A stretch of 64,000 nucleotides of DNA, from the NCBI GenBank assembly GCA_029202525.1, contig CP119325.1, forward strand, positions 5,926,001-5,990,000, read 5' to 3'. This document shows positions 51,595 through 61,071 of this stretch, one piece after another. The position numbers were made by a program, and so were the translations under genes. This DNA is from Candidatus Pseudomonas phytovorans. Its GTDB lineage: Bacteria > Pseudomonadota > Gammaproteobacteria > Pseudomonadales > Pseudomonadaceae. Under the pieces are notes generated by a model. The model was not told where the DNA came from. It searched no databases and saw nothing but the letters and a program-made list of their open reading frames with translations. The stretch's first letter is position 1. Every line of letters begins with the position of its first letter.

Positions 51595-52548
51595 TTGACC
51601 AGAGAACAGCTGGAAACCCGCCAGATTCCCCTCTATTTCGCCGCAGTACTCGCCGCCGTTGCCTTCGGCCTGCTGGCCAGCGGCACTGCGCGCCAACTTG
51701 AAGCGTTGGTCACCCCCGCCATCGCCGTACTGATGTATGCGATGTTTCTGCAAATCCCTTTCCTGGACCTGCGCCAAGGCTTGGGTAACCGCCGCTTCGT
51801 CAGCGCCCTGCTACTGGCCAACTTCATTCTCGTGCCAGTGCTGGTCTGGGCCATCACCCGTGGGTTGGTGGAGCACCCGGCGATTCTCGTCGGTGCCTTG
51901 CTGGTGCTGCTTACGCCTTGCATCGATTACGTGGTGGTGTTTACCCACCTCGGCAAAGGCGACGCGCGCCTGACACTTGCAGCAACCCCCGTGCTGCTGT
52001 TGCTGCAGCTGGTAATGCTGCCGATCTATCTGGCGCTGATGCTCGGTGACAACAACGATGTGGCCATCTCCATCACGCCGTTCGTGGAAGCCTTCGTGTT
52101 GCTGATCGTGTTGCCGATGGCACTCGCCGTACTCACCAGCGCAGGCGCCCGGCGCTCGCGTGCAGTTTCGGCCTGGAACGATGCCTGGGCATGGCTGCCG
52201 GTGCCTGCGATGGCCTTGGTGCTGGTGGTGGTGATTGCTTCGCAGATTGCAGTGGTGCTGCGTGATTTCGACCGTTTGCTGCCGGTGATTCCGGTGTACA
52301 TCGGCTTCATGCTGCTGGCGCCAGCGCTGGGGTTCATCTCGGCGCGGCTGCTGCGCCTGCCGGCCACCGAGGCACGCTCGGTGACCTTCAGCGCCGCCAC
52401 GCGAAACTCACTGGTAGTACTGCCGCTGGCACTGGCGCTGCCTGAGGAAATACGCGGGTTGGCGGCGGCAGCCGTGATCACGCAAACCTTGGTAGAGCTG
52501 GTGAGCGAACTGATCTACGTACGGGCAATACCACGGTTTGTGCGTTGA
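51595..52548 (+). CDS. SBF/ACR3-like membrane transporter
   Basis: Starting at TTG 51595 (AGGA eight bases upstream) the product has 317 residues and about ten membrane segments. TPAIAVLMYAMFLQIPFLDL, LVLLTPCIDYVVVFTHLGKGD and FSAATRNSLVVLPLALALPEE are typical of the bile acid:sodium symporter / arsenite-permease-like superfamily. The ACR3-type central Cys is present in TPCIDY. Arsenite export is possible, but no ars genes are nearby, so substrate is left open. Confidence 0.85.
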   Translation: MTREQLETRQIPLYFAAVLAAVAFGLLASGTARQLEALVTPAIAVLMYAMFLQIPFLDLRQGLGNRRFVSALLLANFILVPVLVWAITRGLVEHPAILVGALLVLLTPCIDYVVVFTHLGKGDARLTLAATPVLLLLQLVMLPIYLALMLGDNNDVAISITPFVEAFVLLIVLPMALAVLTSAGARRSRAVSAWNDAWAWLPVPAMALVLVVVIASQIAVVLRDFDRLLPVIPVYIGFMLLAPALGFISARLLRLPATEARSVTFSAATRNSLVVLPLALALPEEIRGLAAAAVITQTLVELVSELIYVRAIPRFVR

Positions 52549-52596
52549 CCCGTGGTACCCGTCAAAGCGAAGCAGGCCCGGACCGGTTGCCTCCCC

Positions 52597-54015
52597 TCAA
52601 CCCATCTGGTTAAGGCAGACGACTTTGGGTTGGGTCATGTCCTCGTAGGCGAACCGCACCCCCTCACGCCCAAGGCTTCCATACTTGGCGCCACCAAATG
52701 GCATGGCATCGAAGCGGTAGTCAGAGGAATCGTTGATCATTACACCACCAGCCTCGATCCGCCGGGCCAGGCTTAACGCCAACGACAGGTCACGGGTGAA
52801 CACACCGGCATGCAAGCTGTACTCCGGGGCGTTGGCCAGTGCTATCGCCTGCTCGATAGCCTCGAAGGGCGCCAGTATCACCACCGGTGCAAAGGCCTCT
52901 TCAAGCCACAGCCGGCTGGCCTGATCAACGCTTTCCAGCACTGTTGGCGCATACACCGCGCCTTGCCGCTGGTGGCCGCAGAGCAGGCGGGCACCGCCTT
53001 GCAGCGCCTGGTTGACGCGTTCTTCGATCTGCCGTGCCGCCGCTTCGGTGATCATCGGCCCCATGTCGGTTTCGCGTCGGCCCGGATCGCCCCATACCAT
53101 CGCCTGGGTCAATGCCACGAAGCGTGCACGGAACGCCTCATAGATCGAGGCATCTATGAGGATGCGCTGGGTGCCAATGCAGTTCTGCCCGGCTGCCCAG
53201 AACGCGCCCGACACGCACGACTCGACGGTGGCTTCAAAGTCACAATCCTTGAGCACCAACACCGGGGCATTGCCGCCCAGGTCCATGGCAAGCTTTTTCA
53301 GGCCGGCCCCCTGCGCAATCTGTTCACCTGTCGCGAAGCCGCCTGTAAAGGAAACCATGCGCACTTCACGCACGGCCACCAGTGCTTTGCCCAGCTCGGC
53401 GCCCCCTGTGGCTACCGTGACGACTGCCTCCGGCAGCCCTGCTTCAATCAGGTACTGCACCAGTTTCAGGGCAGAAAGTGGGGCCAGCTCCGAAGGTTTC
53501 AGAATCACCGCGTTGCCCCCTGCAAGCGCTGGCCCCAGCTTGTGCGCGACCAGATTAAGCGGGTCGTTGTACGGGGTAATGGCCAGAATCAATCCCAGTG
53601 GCTCGCGGGTGAACCAGCCCTGGCGCGACTCGGAGCCTTCGTAGGCATCAAAAGGCACCACTTCACCGGCGTTGCGTCGCGCCTCTTCTGCAGACAGCTT
53701 GAGCGTGTTGATGCAGCGTTTGACCTCCTTTTCGGCCTGGCGCAGGGTCTTGCCCGCTTCATCGACAATCAGGCCGGCAAAGTCTGCCGCATCCCGCTCA
53801 ATGAGCTGGGCGGCGTGTTCCAGAATACGGGCCCGGCGGTGCCGGGGCAGCGCCGCGCTTTCACGCACACCCTGACGGGCACGGGCGAGCAAGGCGGGCA
53901 CCGCCTCTGCCCCGAGGTTGTCGACGCTGCCAACCAGGCTGCCGTCGAAGGGGTTGTACACATCGATCAAGTCGGGTTGCTGCACAAGTACCCGCGATAC
54001 CGAAGTCAGGCTCAT
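52597..54015 (-). CDS. Aldehyde dehydrogenase paired with homoserine dehydrogenase
   Basis: A 472-residue ALDH-superfamily enzyme. Motifs are ITPYNDPLNLVAHKLGPAL, FTGGFATGEQIA, DLGGNAPVLVL, and the catalytic Cys (about residue 279) in GQNCIGTQR. It resembles non-phosphorylating glyceraldehyde-3-phosphate, lactaldehyde and phosphonoacetaldehyde dehydrogenases rather than the phosphorylating aspartate-semialdehyde enzyme. Its start is 12 bases after the homoserine dehydrogenase stop, so the two are one operon. Oxidation of aspartate semialdehyde to aspartate is an attractive but untested role. Confidence 0.9.
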   Translation of the reverse strand: MSLTSVSRVLVQQPDLIDVYNPFDGSLVGSVDNLGAEAVPALLARARQGVRESAALPRHRRARILEHAAQLIERDAADFAGLIVDEAGKTLRQAEKEVKRCINTLKLSAEEARRNAGEVVPFDAYEGSESRQGWFTREPLGLILAITPYNDPLNLVAHKLGPALAGGNAVILKPSELAPLSALKLVQYLIEAGLPEAVVTVATGGAELGKALVAVREVRMVSFTGGFATGEQIAQGAGLKKLAMDLGGNAPVLVLKDCDFEATVESCVSGAFWAAGQNCIGTQRILIDASIYEAFRARFVALTQAMVWGDPGRRETDMGPMITEAAARQIEERVNQALQGGARLLCGHQRQGAVYAPTVLESVDQASRLWLEEAFAPVVILAPFEAIEQAIALANAPEYSLHAGVFTRDLSLALSLARRIEAGGVMINDSSDYRFDAMPFGGAKYGSLGREGVRFAYEDMTQPKVVCLNQMG

Positions 54016-54027
54016 GAACGTTGCTCC

Positions 54028-55071
54028 TCAGGCCCAATGACCGGCCGTGTGAATGGCGACGATGTCCGACAGCAGGGCAAAAGCCGTTTCGATACGCCCC
54101 GCCCCCGGGCCGGACACGGTTACAGCCCCCAGCAACTCGGTGTCGAACGCCAGTGCATTGGTGGCGCCGGAAATACCCGCCAGGGGGTGATGGCCAGGCA
54201 ACAACTTCGCTTGAACGCTGGCGCGCACCGAACCATCTTGTTCACGGCTGGCGCTGCCGATCAGTTTCCAGCGCTCGCCCGCTGCCTGTGCCCGCTGGAT
54301 AGCCGCGCTGTCGATGGCACTGATACCGCTGCAGGCAACGTCACCCACCTGCAGGCAGGCACCGAGCAATTCGTTGGCAAGGATCACCACCTTCAGGCGC
54401 ACGTCATGGCCTTCCACATCGGCGGTCGGGTCAGCCTCGGCAAAACCAAGCGCTTGTGCCTGGGCCACTGCTTCGTCAAAACCAAGCCCCTCTTCCATGC
54501 GCGTGAGTACATAGTTCGAGGTACCGTTGAGAATGCCCTCGAAGCCCACCAGGCCCGCACCCGCCAGCGTCTGGCGGGCCATGCGCAGCACCGGGGTGCC
54601 GCTCATCACGGCGCCTTCGTATTCGAACGACACATTGTTTGCCTTGGCCAAGGCCTTGAGCGCCTCGGCATGCAAGGCAATCGGCCCCTTGTTGGTAGTG
54701 ACCACATGCTTGCCAGCTTCCAGCGCCCAACGGCAGAAGGTAGCCGCCGGCTCACCGTCTTTGGGGTTGGTGAATGTGGCCTCGGCGATGATGTCGGCGC
54801 CCGACTGCTTGATCACCGATTCATTGAACGCCTCAGCCGAACCTTGAGGGATTTGCGCCAGCGCGCCCTTCTGGGCCGGCAGTGCGGCCAGCACGGCGGC
54901 ATCCAGGCCGTCGCGGTCGATCACCGACCCCAGGAACAGGTCGGTGACGCCTACGATCTTCAGGCCAAAGCCCAGTTCTTGCTGCCAGCGTGCGTTGCGT
55001 TCGGCGATCAGTTGGGCCAGGGCGCGGTTCACGCCACCAAAGCCAACGAGTGCAATTTTGTATTCGGTCAT
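54028..55071 (-). CDS. Homoserine dehydrogenase, short form without ACT domain
   Basis: A 347-residue enzyme with an N-terminal Rossmann motif VGFGGVNRAL, the conserved TTNKGPIALHA with catalytic Lys, and the substrate-binding region NGTSNYVLTRMEEGLGFDEAVAQAQALGFAEADPTADVEG. It interconverts aspartate semialdehyde and homoserine. It lacks the C-terminal ACT domain that makes biosynthetic Pseudomonas Hom sensitive to threonine, so it looks like a second, unregulated or catabolic copy. It leads a two-gene operon with the aldehyde dehydrogenase. Confidence 0.92.
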   Translation of the reverse strand: MTEYKIALVGFGGVNRALAQLIAERNARWQQELGFGLKIVGVTDLFLGSVIDRDGLDAAVLAALPAQKGALAQIPQGSAEAFNESVIKQSGADIIAEATFTNPKDGEPAATFCRWALEAGKHVVTTNKGPIALHAEALKALAKANNVSFEYEGAVMSGTPVLRMARQTLAGAGLVGFEGILNGTSNYVLTRMEEGLGFDEAVAQAQALGFAEADPTADVEGHDVRLKVVILANELLGACLQVGDVACSGISAIDSAAIQRAQAAGERWKLIGSASREQDGSVRASVQAKLLPGHHPLAGISGATNALAFDTELLGAVTVSGPGAGRIETAFALLSDIVAIHTAGHWA

Positions 55072-55214
55072 GGTTTGCTGTCCTTTCCAGGCGGTGGGTC
55101 GATGAGGACAAGCGTAAGCACCGTGCGATGCCAGTTGAATATGGCAATCCGCTGTATTTATTGGCCAAACTGGCCAGTAGAAAGCGCATGCCTGCGCCAG
55201 GGCAAAAACGCAAA

Positions 55215-55244
55215 ACGCCGCCAGGGCGCAAACCCGGGCGGCGT
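55215..55244 (-). terminator. Terminator between the Lrp gene and homoserine dehydrogenase
   Basis: ACGCCGCC and GGCGGCGT form the stem; on the minus strand it is followed by TTTGCGTTTTT. It separates the upstream cluster from the hom-ALDH operon. The 128 bases before hom contain two TGGCCA palindromes (55163-55178) that may be an operator. Confidence 0.7.
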
Positions 55245-55270
55245 GATGGTAGCCGGTGCAAAGAAGCGGT

Positions 55271-55708
55271 TCAGACCACTGCGGCCAACACGAACGAAGT
55301 CACTGTGTTCTCCACCCCGGGCATGGCGGCGATTTCCTTCCACACATGATGCACCCGCTCCGGGCTTGAGGCCTCGACGCGCAGCATCAGGTCGAACTCG
55401 CCACTGAGCACTTCGCAGTGGATCACCTCGGGGATCTGGCGCAGCGCATCCAGCACCGCCTCACCGCGCATGCGGTCATAGCGGTAGACAAAGATCACCG
55501 CGTTGATCAGCGACGCGGGCCGTCGCCCCTCTCCGATGCGCAGGGTATAGCCCTGAATGGCCCCATCACGCTCCAGGCGCTCGATGCGCTGGCGTACCGC
55601 ATTGCGCGACAGGTTCACCTTCAACCCCAGCTCGGCGTGGGCGATACGCGCGTTGGCGGTGAGCTCGGCGAGAATGCGCTCGTCCAGGGGGTCGAGGATG
55701 CGCTTCAT
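55271..55708 (-). CDS. Lrp/AsnC-family regulator
   Basis: A 145-residue regulator. The helix-turn-helix is AELTANARIAHAELGLKVNLSRNAVRQRIERLERDG, and the C-terminal RAM (ACT-like) domain has YDRMRGEAVLDALRQIPEVIHCEVLSGEFDLML. It should sense an amino acid and control the adjoining genes. The ATG overlaps the stop of the threonine-synthase-like gene (ATGA). Confidence 0.94.
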   Translation of the reverse strand: MKRILDPLDERILAELTANARIAHAELGLKVNLSRNAVRQRIERLERDGAIQGYTLRIGEGRRPASLINAVIFVYRYDRMRGEAVLDALRQIPEVIHCEVLSGEFDLMLRVEASSPERVHHVWKEIAAMPGVENTVTSFVLAAVV

Positions 55709-57093
55709 CGCCCGGCCTGCAACCGGGCCAGCAACTCATGAACCCCTGCCAGGTTCTCGGGCTCCAGCAGCGACCCGTCACCTGCTGCATCCACCACGCT
55801 TGCCGGCACCTCACCGTGCCAGGCCCCCAGCTCCGCCAGAAGCCCAGCGGACTTTTCGGGGGCGAACTGCCCCAGCGTGACGATGGGTGCGCCGATGTTG
55901 CGACGGTGCAGGCGCCCGGCAAACACCCCTGTCGCGGCATGAGGGTCTACTGCGCTGCCGGTTTCGTGGAACAGCGTGACAATTTCTTCGCGAATCAGGG
56001 CATCGTCCACGGCATAGGAGTCGAACAGCATGCGCGCATGCAACCACTGGCGGTTGCCGATGCTCAGTTCGCCACATGCCTCGAAGTGCTGCATCAGCGC
56101 CCGCGTCGCCCCCCCATCGCGCTCGTACAGCTCCCAGACGAAGCGCTCCAGGTTGGAGAACAGCGAAAAATCCATGACCGGCGACAACGTCTGGCTGGTA
56201 GCGCCACGGCTGTAGCGGTTGCAGTGGATGAAGCGGTGAAGGGCATCGTTGCGGTTGGTGGAAACGATGATCTGGTTGATCGGCAGGCCCATTTTCTGGG
56301 CAATGAACCCTGCATAAATCTCGGCAAAACTGGCCGTGGGGATGCTGAAACCTACCGGCCGTACCCCTCCACCCAGCTGTAGCGCAGCATGGAAATAGAA
56401 CACGATCTGCGCCAGCACGCCGACCCAGTTGGTCGAGTTGAAGCTGACCGGAATCAGCCCGGGGCATGGCCAGTCACGCAGCAGCGCCGACACCAGCGAC
56501 TGGCAGTCGTCAAAGCTGCCATTCACGGCCACGCAGCTCACGCTGTCGGACACGGCACTGCGCATCACTGCTGCGCGGTCGGCGGGCGTGCCCGCGTTGG
56601 GGTACAGCGCCAGCAAGCCTGCCGCAGGGCAATGGCGCAACGCTTCGATGGCCGCAACCGCGGTATCGCCGTTGCTGGCGCCGACCAGAATGACCTGTTC
56701 GCATTCAGCCCCTAAAAAGTGCCGCACAAGGCGCGCCTGCAACTGCGCGGCAAAGTCTTTGGAGGACCGGGTGGGCCCATGGAACAGCTGCAAGATCCAT
56801 TCGTTATGGCCAAGCTGCTGCAACGGCGCAATGCCTCGATGGCGGAACCCGCGATAGCTGTCGCTAACCAGTGCTCTGAGAGTAGGTTCGTCGAGAGTAT
56901 CGCCGACAAACGGTGCCATTACCCGCCAGGCCAGTTCGTCGAAAGGCAACCACGACCAGCTGGCAATTTCCTGCGGGCTGAACACTGGCACCGAAGTCGG
57001 TACGTAAAGCCCGCCATCGTCGGCCAGGCCGGAAAGCAACGCCGTGCGAAAATCGACTCGTGTCTCGTTGCCGCGCGTGGATGTGTACTGCAT
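55705..57093 (-). CDS. Threonine synthase-like PLP enzyme (paralogue)
   Basis: A 462-residue fold-type-II PLP enzyme of the threonine synthase family, with the N-terminal MQYTSTRG and LADDGGLYVP and the PLP lysine Lys112 in FHGPTRSSKDFAAQL (AFKD is usual). The phosphate-site region reads VGASNGDTAVAAIEAL where canonical enzymes have ATSGDTGSAAIEA, and PNAGTPADRAAVM replaces the usual PxGRVSPxQxxQM. These changes make phosphohomoserine as sole substrate uncertain. It is 24 bases downstream of a LysR gene and overlaps an Lrp gene, unlike biosynthetic hom-thrC. Confidence 0.85.
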   Translation of the reverse strand: MQYTSTRGNETRVDFRTALLSGLADDGGLYVPTSVPVFSPQEIASWSWLPFDELAWRVMAPFVGDTLDEPTLRALVSDSYRGFRHRGIAPLQQLGHNEWILQLFHGPTRSSKDFAAQLQARLVRHFLGAECEQVILVGASNGDTAVAAIEALRHCPAAGLLALYPNAGTPADRAAVMRSAVSDSVSCVAVNGSFDDCQSLVSALLRDWPCPGLIPVSFNSTNWVGVLAQIVFYFHAALQLGGGVRPVGFSIPTASFAEIYAGFIAQKMGLPINQIIVSTNRNDALHRFIHCNRYSRGATSQTLSPVMDFSLFSNLERFVWELYERDGGATRALMQHFEACGELSIGNRQWLHARMLFDSYAVDDALIREEIVTLFHETGSAVDPHAATGVFAGRLHRRNIGAPIVTLGQFAPEKSAGLLAELGAWHGEVPASVVDAAGDGSLLEPENLAGVHELLARLQAGR

Positions 57094-57117
57094 CGGTGCT
57101 CCAGATAGCTACGTAAG

Positions 57118-58002
57118 TTAACGATGCGCCATGGCCACCAGCCAATGGCTGAACGCCTGGGCATCCGGTGACAACGCTTCACCCAGGCCGCGTACCAGGT
57201 AGAACGACTCGCTTGCCTCGATGCGCTGGGCAAACGGAGCGACCAGCCGCCCTTCCTGCAGCAGGTCCTCTACCAGCGAGGAGCGCGCCAGCGCCACACC
57301 CAGCCCCAGTTCTGCCATGCGCATGGTCGACACCAACGTATCGAACTGCAGGCCGCTGGAAGAATCGACCTGATCGGCGCCTACCCGCTCCAGCCAGTAG
57401 CCCCAGCCCTCCTCGTAGCCCAGCACATGCAACAACGGCACGCGGGCCAGGTCGCGGGGGTCGTGCAGCGGGCAGTCGACCAGCAGCGCGGGGGCGCACA
57501 CCGGCACCAGCACGTCGCGAGTCAGGCGCTGCGCCTCTACACCGGCCCACTGCCCGCTGCCCCAGCGGATTTCCAGATCATCCTCGGCATCCAACTCCTT
57601 GACCCACAGGTTGCTGATGTAGCGGATGTCCACCTGCGAGTGCGAACGCCGGAAATCGGCCAGCCGAGGGGCTAGCCAGAAGTGCAGGAACGACAGGCTG
57701 CCACGCACCTTCAGGGGCCGACGCTGGCGTTGCCCGAAGATCTCGTTGGTGCCTACGGCCAGGCGGCTTATCGCGTCCTGCACCACCGGCAGGTAGGACT
57801 GCCCTTCTTCGGTCAGCCCCAGCCCCCGAGGCAGACGCTTGAACAGCGCGACCCCCAACTGGCTTTCCAGGTGACGAATCTGCTGGCTCACAGCCCCCTG
57901 GGTAAGGTGCAGTTCTTCTGCGGCATGGGTGAAGTTCAAGTAACGCGCCGACACTTCGAAGGCTCTCAGCCAATTCAGGGGGGGCAGGGTTTTCTGGGTC
58001 AT
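57118..58002 (-). CDS. LysR-type regulator
   Basis: A 294-residue LTTR of the GcvA-like subgroup: LPPLNWLRAFEVSARYLNFTHAAEELHLTQGAVSQQIRHLESQLG at the N-terminus contains the winged helix, and the effector domain follows (GSLSFLHFWLAPRLADFRR). It is flanked on the same strand by the MmuP-like permease (45 bases upstream) and the threonine-synthase-like gene (24 bases downstream), so it likely controls this group. It is not of the MetR type. Confidence 0.92.
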   Translation of the reverse strand: MTQKTLPPLNWLRAFEVSARYLNFTHAAEELHLTQGAVSQQIRHLESQLGVALFKRLPRGLGLTEEGQSYLPVVQDAISRLAVGTNEIFGQRQRRPLKVRGSLSFLHFWLAPRLADFRRSHSQVDIRYISNLWVKELDAEDDLEIRWGSGQWAGVEAQRLTRDVLVPVCAPALLVDCPLHDPRDLARVPLLHVLGYEEGWGYWLERVGADQVDSSSGLQFDTLVSTMRMAELGLGVALARSSLVEDLLQEGRLVAPFAQRIEASESFYLVRGLGEALSPDAQAFSHWLVAMAHR

Positions 58003-58047
58003 CGGCGGCTTCTCGTGGCTAGGTTCCGGTGGCCTAGTATTACCTGC

Positions 58048-59487
58048 TCAGGCGGCCTCGGAACTTGGGGCGACGCTTTCCAGCGCGCCTGTACGGCGGC
58101 TGCGGTACTTGCACGTCAGCCAATAGGCCAGGTAGCACCAGGCAATGAAGGGCAAACCGAAGTACAAGGCAACCCGCTGGGCAGGGTCGAAGGCAATGCC
58201 AACGCAGGCCAGTACGCAGCCTAAAATGGCCCCCAAGGGTACGAACGGGTAGCCACGCACCCGAAACTTGAGGTCCTCGAGCTTGCCGCCGCTGGCAATG
58301 TAATGACGGCGGAATGCAATCTGGCTGGCGGCAATGCTGATCCACACCACCACCACTGCCAAACCTGAAATGGACACCAGCGCCAGGTAGATGGTGTCGG
58401 GGGCAAACACACCGCTCAACAGCGAAGCCATCCCGCCAGCCATGCTCAGCACAATCGCATTGACGGGTGTGCCGCGGCGCGACAGCGTGGCGTAACGGCG
58501 GGGCATGTTGCCTTGGTCGCTGAGGGTCCAGAGCATGCGCGAAGCGGCGTAGAGGCCAGAGTTTGCAGCAGACAGCAGCGCGGTGATGATGACGAAGTTC
58601 ATGATGTCGGCCGCGTACGGGATACCAATCATCGCAAAGACCATCACAAACGGGCTTTCGATAACCCCGGCCTGTTCACGCGGCAGCAAGGTGGCCAATA
58701 CAAAGATGGTGCCGATGAAGAACAGCGCCAGGCGCAGCACAGTGGTACGAATAGCCTTGGGGACGTTCTTTTCCGGGTCTTTGGTTTCGCCAGCGGCGAT
58801 GCCGATCAGCTCGGTACCGGAGAAGGCAAAGGCCACTGCCAGCAGGGTCATGGCAATTGACCAGAAACCGGTGGGGAACAACCCTTCACGGGTGAAGTTG
58901 CCCAGCCCTGCACTGTGCGCCTGCTGGATCTCGAAGCCACCCAGAATGGCCCCACCGCCCACCACCAGAAAGGCGATGACGGCCAATACCTTGACCAAGG
59001 ACAACCAGAATTCGGTTTCGGCGAACGATCGCACCGAAATGATATTGCTGATGAACACCGTTGCGCCAAACAGCGCACTCCACATCCATACCGGTGTGTC
59101 GGGGAACCAGCGCACCATCAGGATACCCGCGGCGGTGAATTCGGAGCCGATGGCCACCGTCCAGGTCAGCCAGTACATCCAGGCCACCATGTAACCGGTG
59201 CCCGGGCCGATGTAGCGTGTGGCATAACTGCTGAACGAGCCGACTTCCGGCATGTGTACCGCCAGTTCGCCCAAGCACATCATCACCAGGTAAACCATGA
59301 TTGCGCCGAGGATGTAAGCGATTACCGCGCCCAACGGGCCGGCTTGGTTAACGGTGTAGCCCGACGTGAGAAACAGGCCGGTACCAATCACACCGCCCAG
59401 TGCCAGCATGACGATATGGCGGGTTTGCATGTCTTGCTTGAAGGTATGCGCCGGGGGATTTCCAGTTGTGGTTGTCTGCACGGACAT
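58048..59487 (-). CDS. mmuP: APC-family amino-acid permease, MmuP-like
   Basis: A 479-residue inner-membrane permease with 12 predicted helices. LGGVIGTGLFLTSGYTVNQAG, YLVMMCLGELAVHMPEVGSF, GYMVAWMYWLTWTVAIGSEFTAAG and FAETEFWLSLVKVLAVIAF align closely with E. coli MmuP, the S-methylmethionine permease, as I recall it. A gene for homocysteine S-methyltransferase lies 1.6 kb upstream on the same strand, as in the E. coli mmuPM pair, which supports this substrate. GABA- or proline-type permeases are the alternative. Confidence 0.8.
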   Translation of the reverse strand: MSVQTTTTGNPPAHTFKQDMQTRHIVMLALGGVIGTGLFLTSGYTVNQAGPLGAVIAYILGAIMVYLVMMCLGELAVHMPEVGSFSSYATRYIGPGTGYMVAWMYWLTWTVAIGSEFTAAGILMVRWFPDTPVWMWSALFGATVFISNIISVRSFAETEFWLSLVKVLAVIAFLVVGGGAILGGFEIQQAHSAGLGNFTREGLFPTGFWSIAMTLLAVAFAFSGTELIGIAAGETKDPEKNVPKAIRTTVLRLALFFIGTIFVLATLLPREQAGVIESPFVMVFAMIGIPYAADIMNFVIITALLSAANSGLYAASRMLWTLSDQGNMPRRYATLSRRGTPVNAIVLSMAGGMASLLSGVFAPDTIYLALVSISGLAVVVVWISIAASQIAFRRHYIASGGKLEDLKFRVRGYPFVPLGAILGCVLACVGIAFDPAQRVALYFGLPFIAWCYLAYWLTCKYRSRRTGALESVAPSSEAA

Positions 59488-59594
59488 TGTGGGTTACTCA
59501 TGAAAGTTGGCGGGCAAGGACGTCGCAACGACCCCGTCTTGGCAGAGCGAAGCGAATTGCCTTGCATATTGTTTTTGTTCGACTTCATGAAGTG

Positions 59595-59618
59595 GCACTC
59601 ACCGCACCGGGTGAGTGC
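59595..59618. terminator. Hairpin after the gamma-synthase-family gene
   Basis: GCACTCACC and GGTGAGTGC form a 9-bp stem 12 bases past the stop; there is no clear T-run. Confidence 0.45.
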
Positions 59619-59630
59619 TACGCGCCAGCA

Positions 59631-60902
59631 TCAGGCCTGTACCTGGCCCAGGCTGGCATACACGTCACCGTGCAAGTCCTTTGCTGCGGCCAACTCCTGG
59701 CGCACCGCTGCACACGCCTGTGCCAGGTCTGCCAGCAAGTCCTCGGTGTCCTCGATGCCCACCGAAATGCGCACCAACCCTTCGCTGATCCCCAGGGCCA
59801 GCCGTTCTTCGAGGGTGTTTTCCACATGGCTGGTGGTACGCGCCGGGCCATAGATAGTCTCTACCGCGCCCAGGTTGCCCGCCCGGTGGGCGTACTTCAG
59901 GCGCGGCAGCAACTGCGCCACAGTGGGCATGCCGCCCTTGAGCACGAAGCTGACAATGGCGCCGAAGCCGCGCATCTGCGCCTTGGCAATCGCATGGCCC
60001 GGGTGCTGAGGCAAGCCGGGGTAGTTGACTGCCTCGACCAGGGGTTCGCTGCTCAGGTACTGCGCCAACACCTGTGCACTGGCCTGCTGCTGACGCAGCC
60101 GTACCGCCAGGGTCTTGATGCCGCGGATGATCAGGTAGGCGGAAAACGGGTCCAGCGCAGCACCGTTGATCTCGCGGTAGTGACGTACCTGTGCCATCAA
60201 CGGCTCTGCGCCGCACACCACCCCGCCCAACACGTCACCGTGACCGGACAGGAACTTGGTGGCGCTGTGCACCACCACATCCACGCCCAGGGCCAGCGGG
60301 TTCTGATTCAGCGGGGTGGCGAACGTGTTGTCGGCCACCACCACAGCCCCCACTTGCCGGGCAGCAGCGCCCAAGCGCTGGATATCCAGCACTTTCAAGG
60401 TGGGGTTGGTAGGGGTTTCGAGGTACAGCAGGTCACAGCCAGCCGCGATTTCGCGCTCCAGCGCCTCGGTATCGAGGGTATCGCACAGGCACACCTGAAC
60501 ACCCATACGCGGCAGGAACTCTTCAAAAATCTTGTTGGTGCCGCCGTAGCTGTCGCGGGTCGACACCACGCGCTTACCGCTGGAAAGGAAGGTATGCAGC
60601 ACCGCACTGATGGCCGCCATGCCGCTGCTGAACGCCACTGCCGACTCGGCCTGCTCCAGCTCGCACAGCTTCGACTCCAGGGTGGCAACCGTGGGGTTGC
60701 TCATACGGCTGTAGATGTAGCCCGGCAATTTGCCCTGGGCCACGTCATACCACACGTCGATATCGTTGTAGCCGTAGGCGGCGCTGACCACGATCGGGGT
60801 CTGGGTGGCATTGTATGGGTGCTGTACCTGCTCCCCGCTCCACACCACTCGCGTACCGACACCGGCCGCTGCATTGCCCTCGATTTTCTCGTTGTTGTTC
60901 AT
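59631..60902 (-). CDS. Cys/Met-metabolism PLP enzyme (cystathionine gamma-synthase family)
   Basis: From ATG 60902 (MNNNEKIEGNAAAG) the product has 423 residues; GTG 60917 is possible. The PLP lysine is Lys216 in SATKFLSGHGD, the phosphate-binding tyrosine and arginine are in YIYSRMSNPTVATLE, and AVAFSSGMAAI precedes STRDSYGGTNKIF. The active-site Cys of methionine gamma-lyase is absent, so gamma-synthase, gamma-lyase of cystathionine, or acylhomoserine sulfhydrylase are the options. Lying between the permease and mmuM, it probably processes homocysteine or homoserine derivatives. Confidence 0.88.
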   Translation of the reverse strand: MNNNEKIEGNAAAGVGTRVVWSGEQVQHPYNATQTPIVVSAAYGYNDIDVWYDVAQGKLPGYIYSRMSNPTVATLESKLCELEQAESAVAFSSGMAAISAVLHTFLSSGKRVVSTRDSYGGTNKIFEEFLPRMGVQVCLCDTLDTEALEREIAAGCDLLYLETPTNPTLKVLDIQRLGAAARQVGAVVVADNTFATPLNQNPLALGVDVVVHSATKFLSGHGDVLGGVVCGAEPLMAQVRHYREINGAALDPFSAYLIIRGIKTLAVRLRQQQASAQVLAQYLSSEPLVEAVNYPGLPQHPGHAIAKAQMRGFGAIVSFVLKGGMPTVAQLLPRLKYAHRAGNLGAVETIYGPARTTSHVENTLEERLALGISEGLVRISVGIEDTEDLLADLAQACAAVRQELAAAKDLHGDVYASLGQVQA

Positions 60903-61071
60903 ATCCGGTTCCCGCACGGCTGAGTTGTGTACACCGATTCAGGATCGGCCTTCAGCGGACTATAGGGACACGGCGGGAACCTGAAAAACGATGGAATCCG
61001 GGTCTGAGTGGCGTTTTTTTTAATGGCTGGCGGCCGGGCGCTTGCAACAGCCGCCCAGCCACCTTCGGGCT

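Noticed and set aside
57118..58002. MetR as the identity of the LysR-type regulator near mmuM
   Set aside because: Its N-terminus (LPPLNWLRAFEVSARYLNFTHAA) belongs to the GcvA-like subgroup, and it is not next to the MetR-type box.
59631..60902. Methionine gamma-lyase
   Set aside because: The active-site cysteine expected near the YGG segment is absent (STRDSYGGT), so the gamma-lyase call is not supported.
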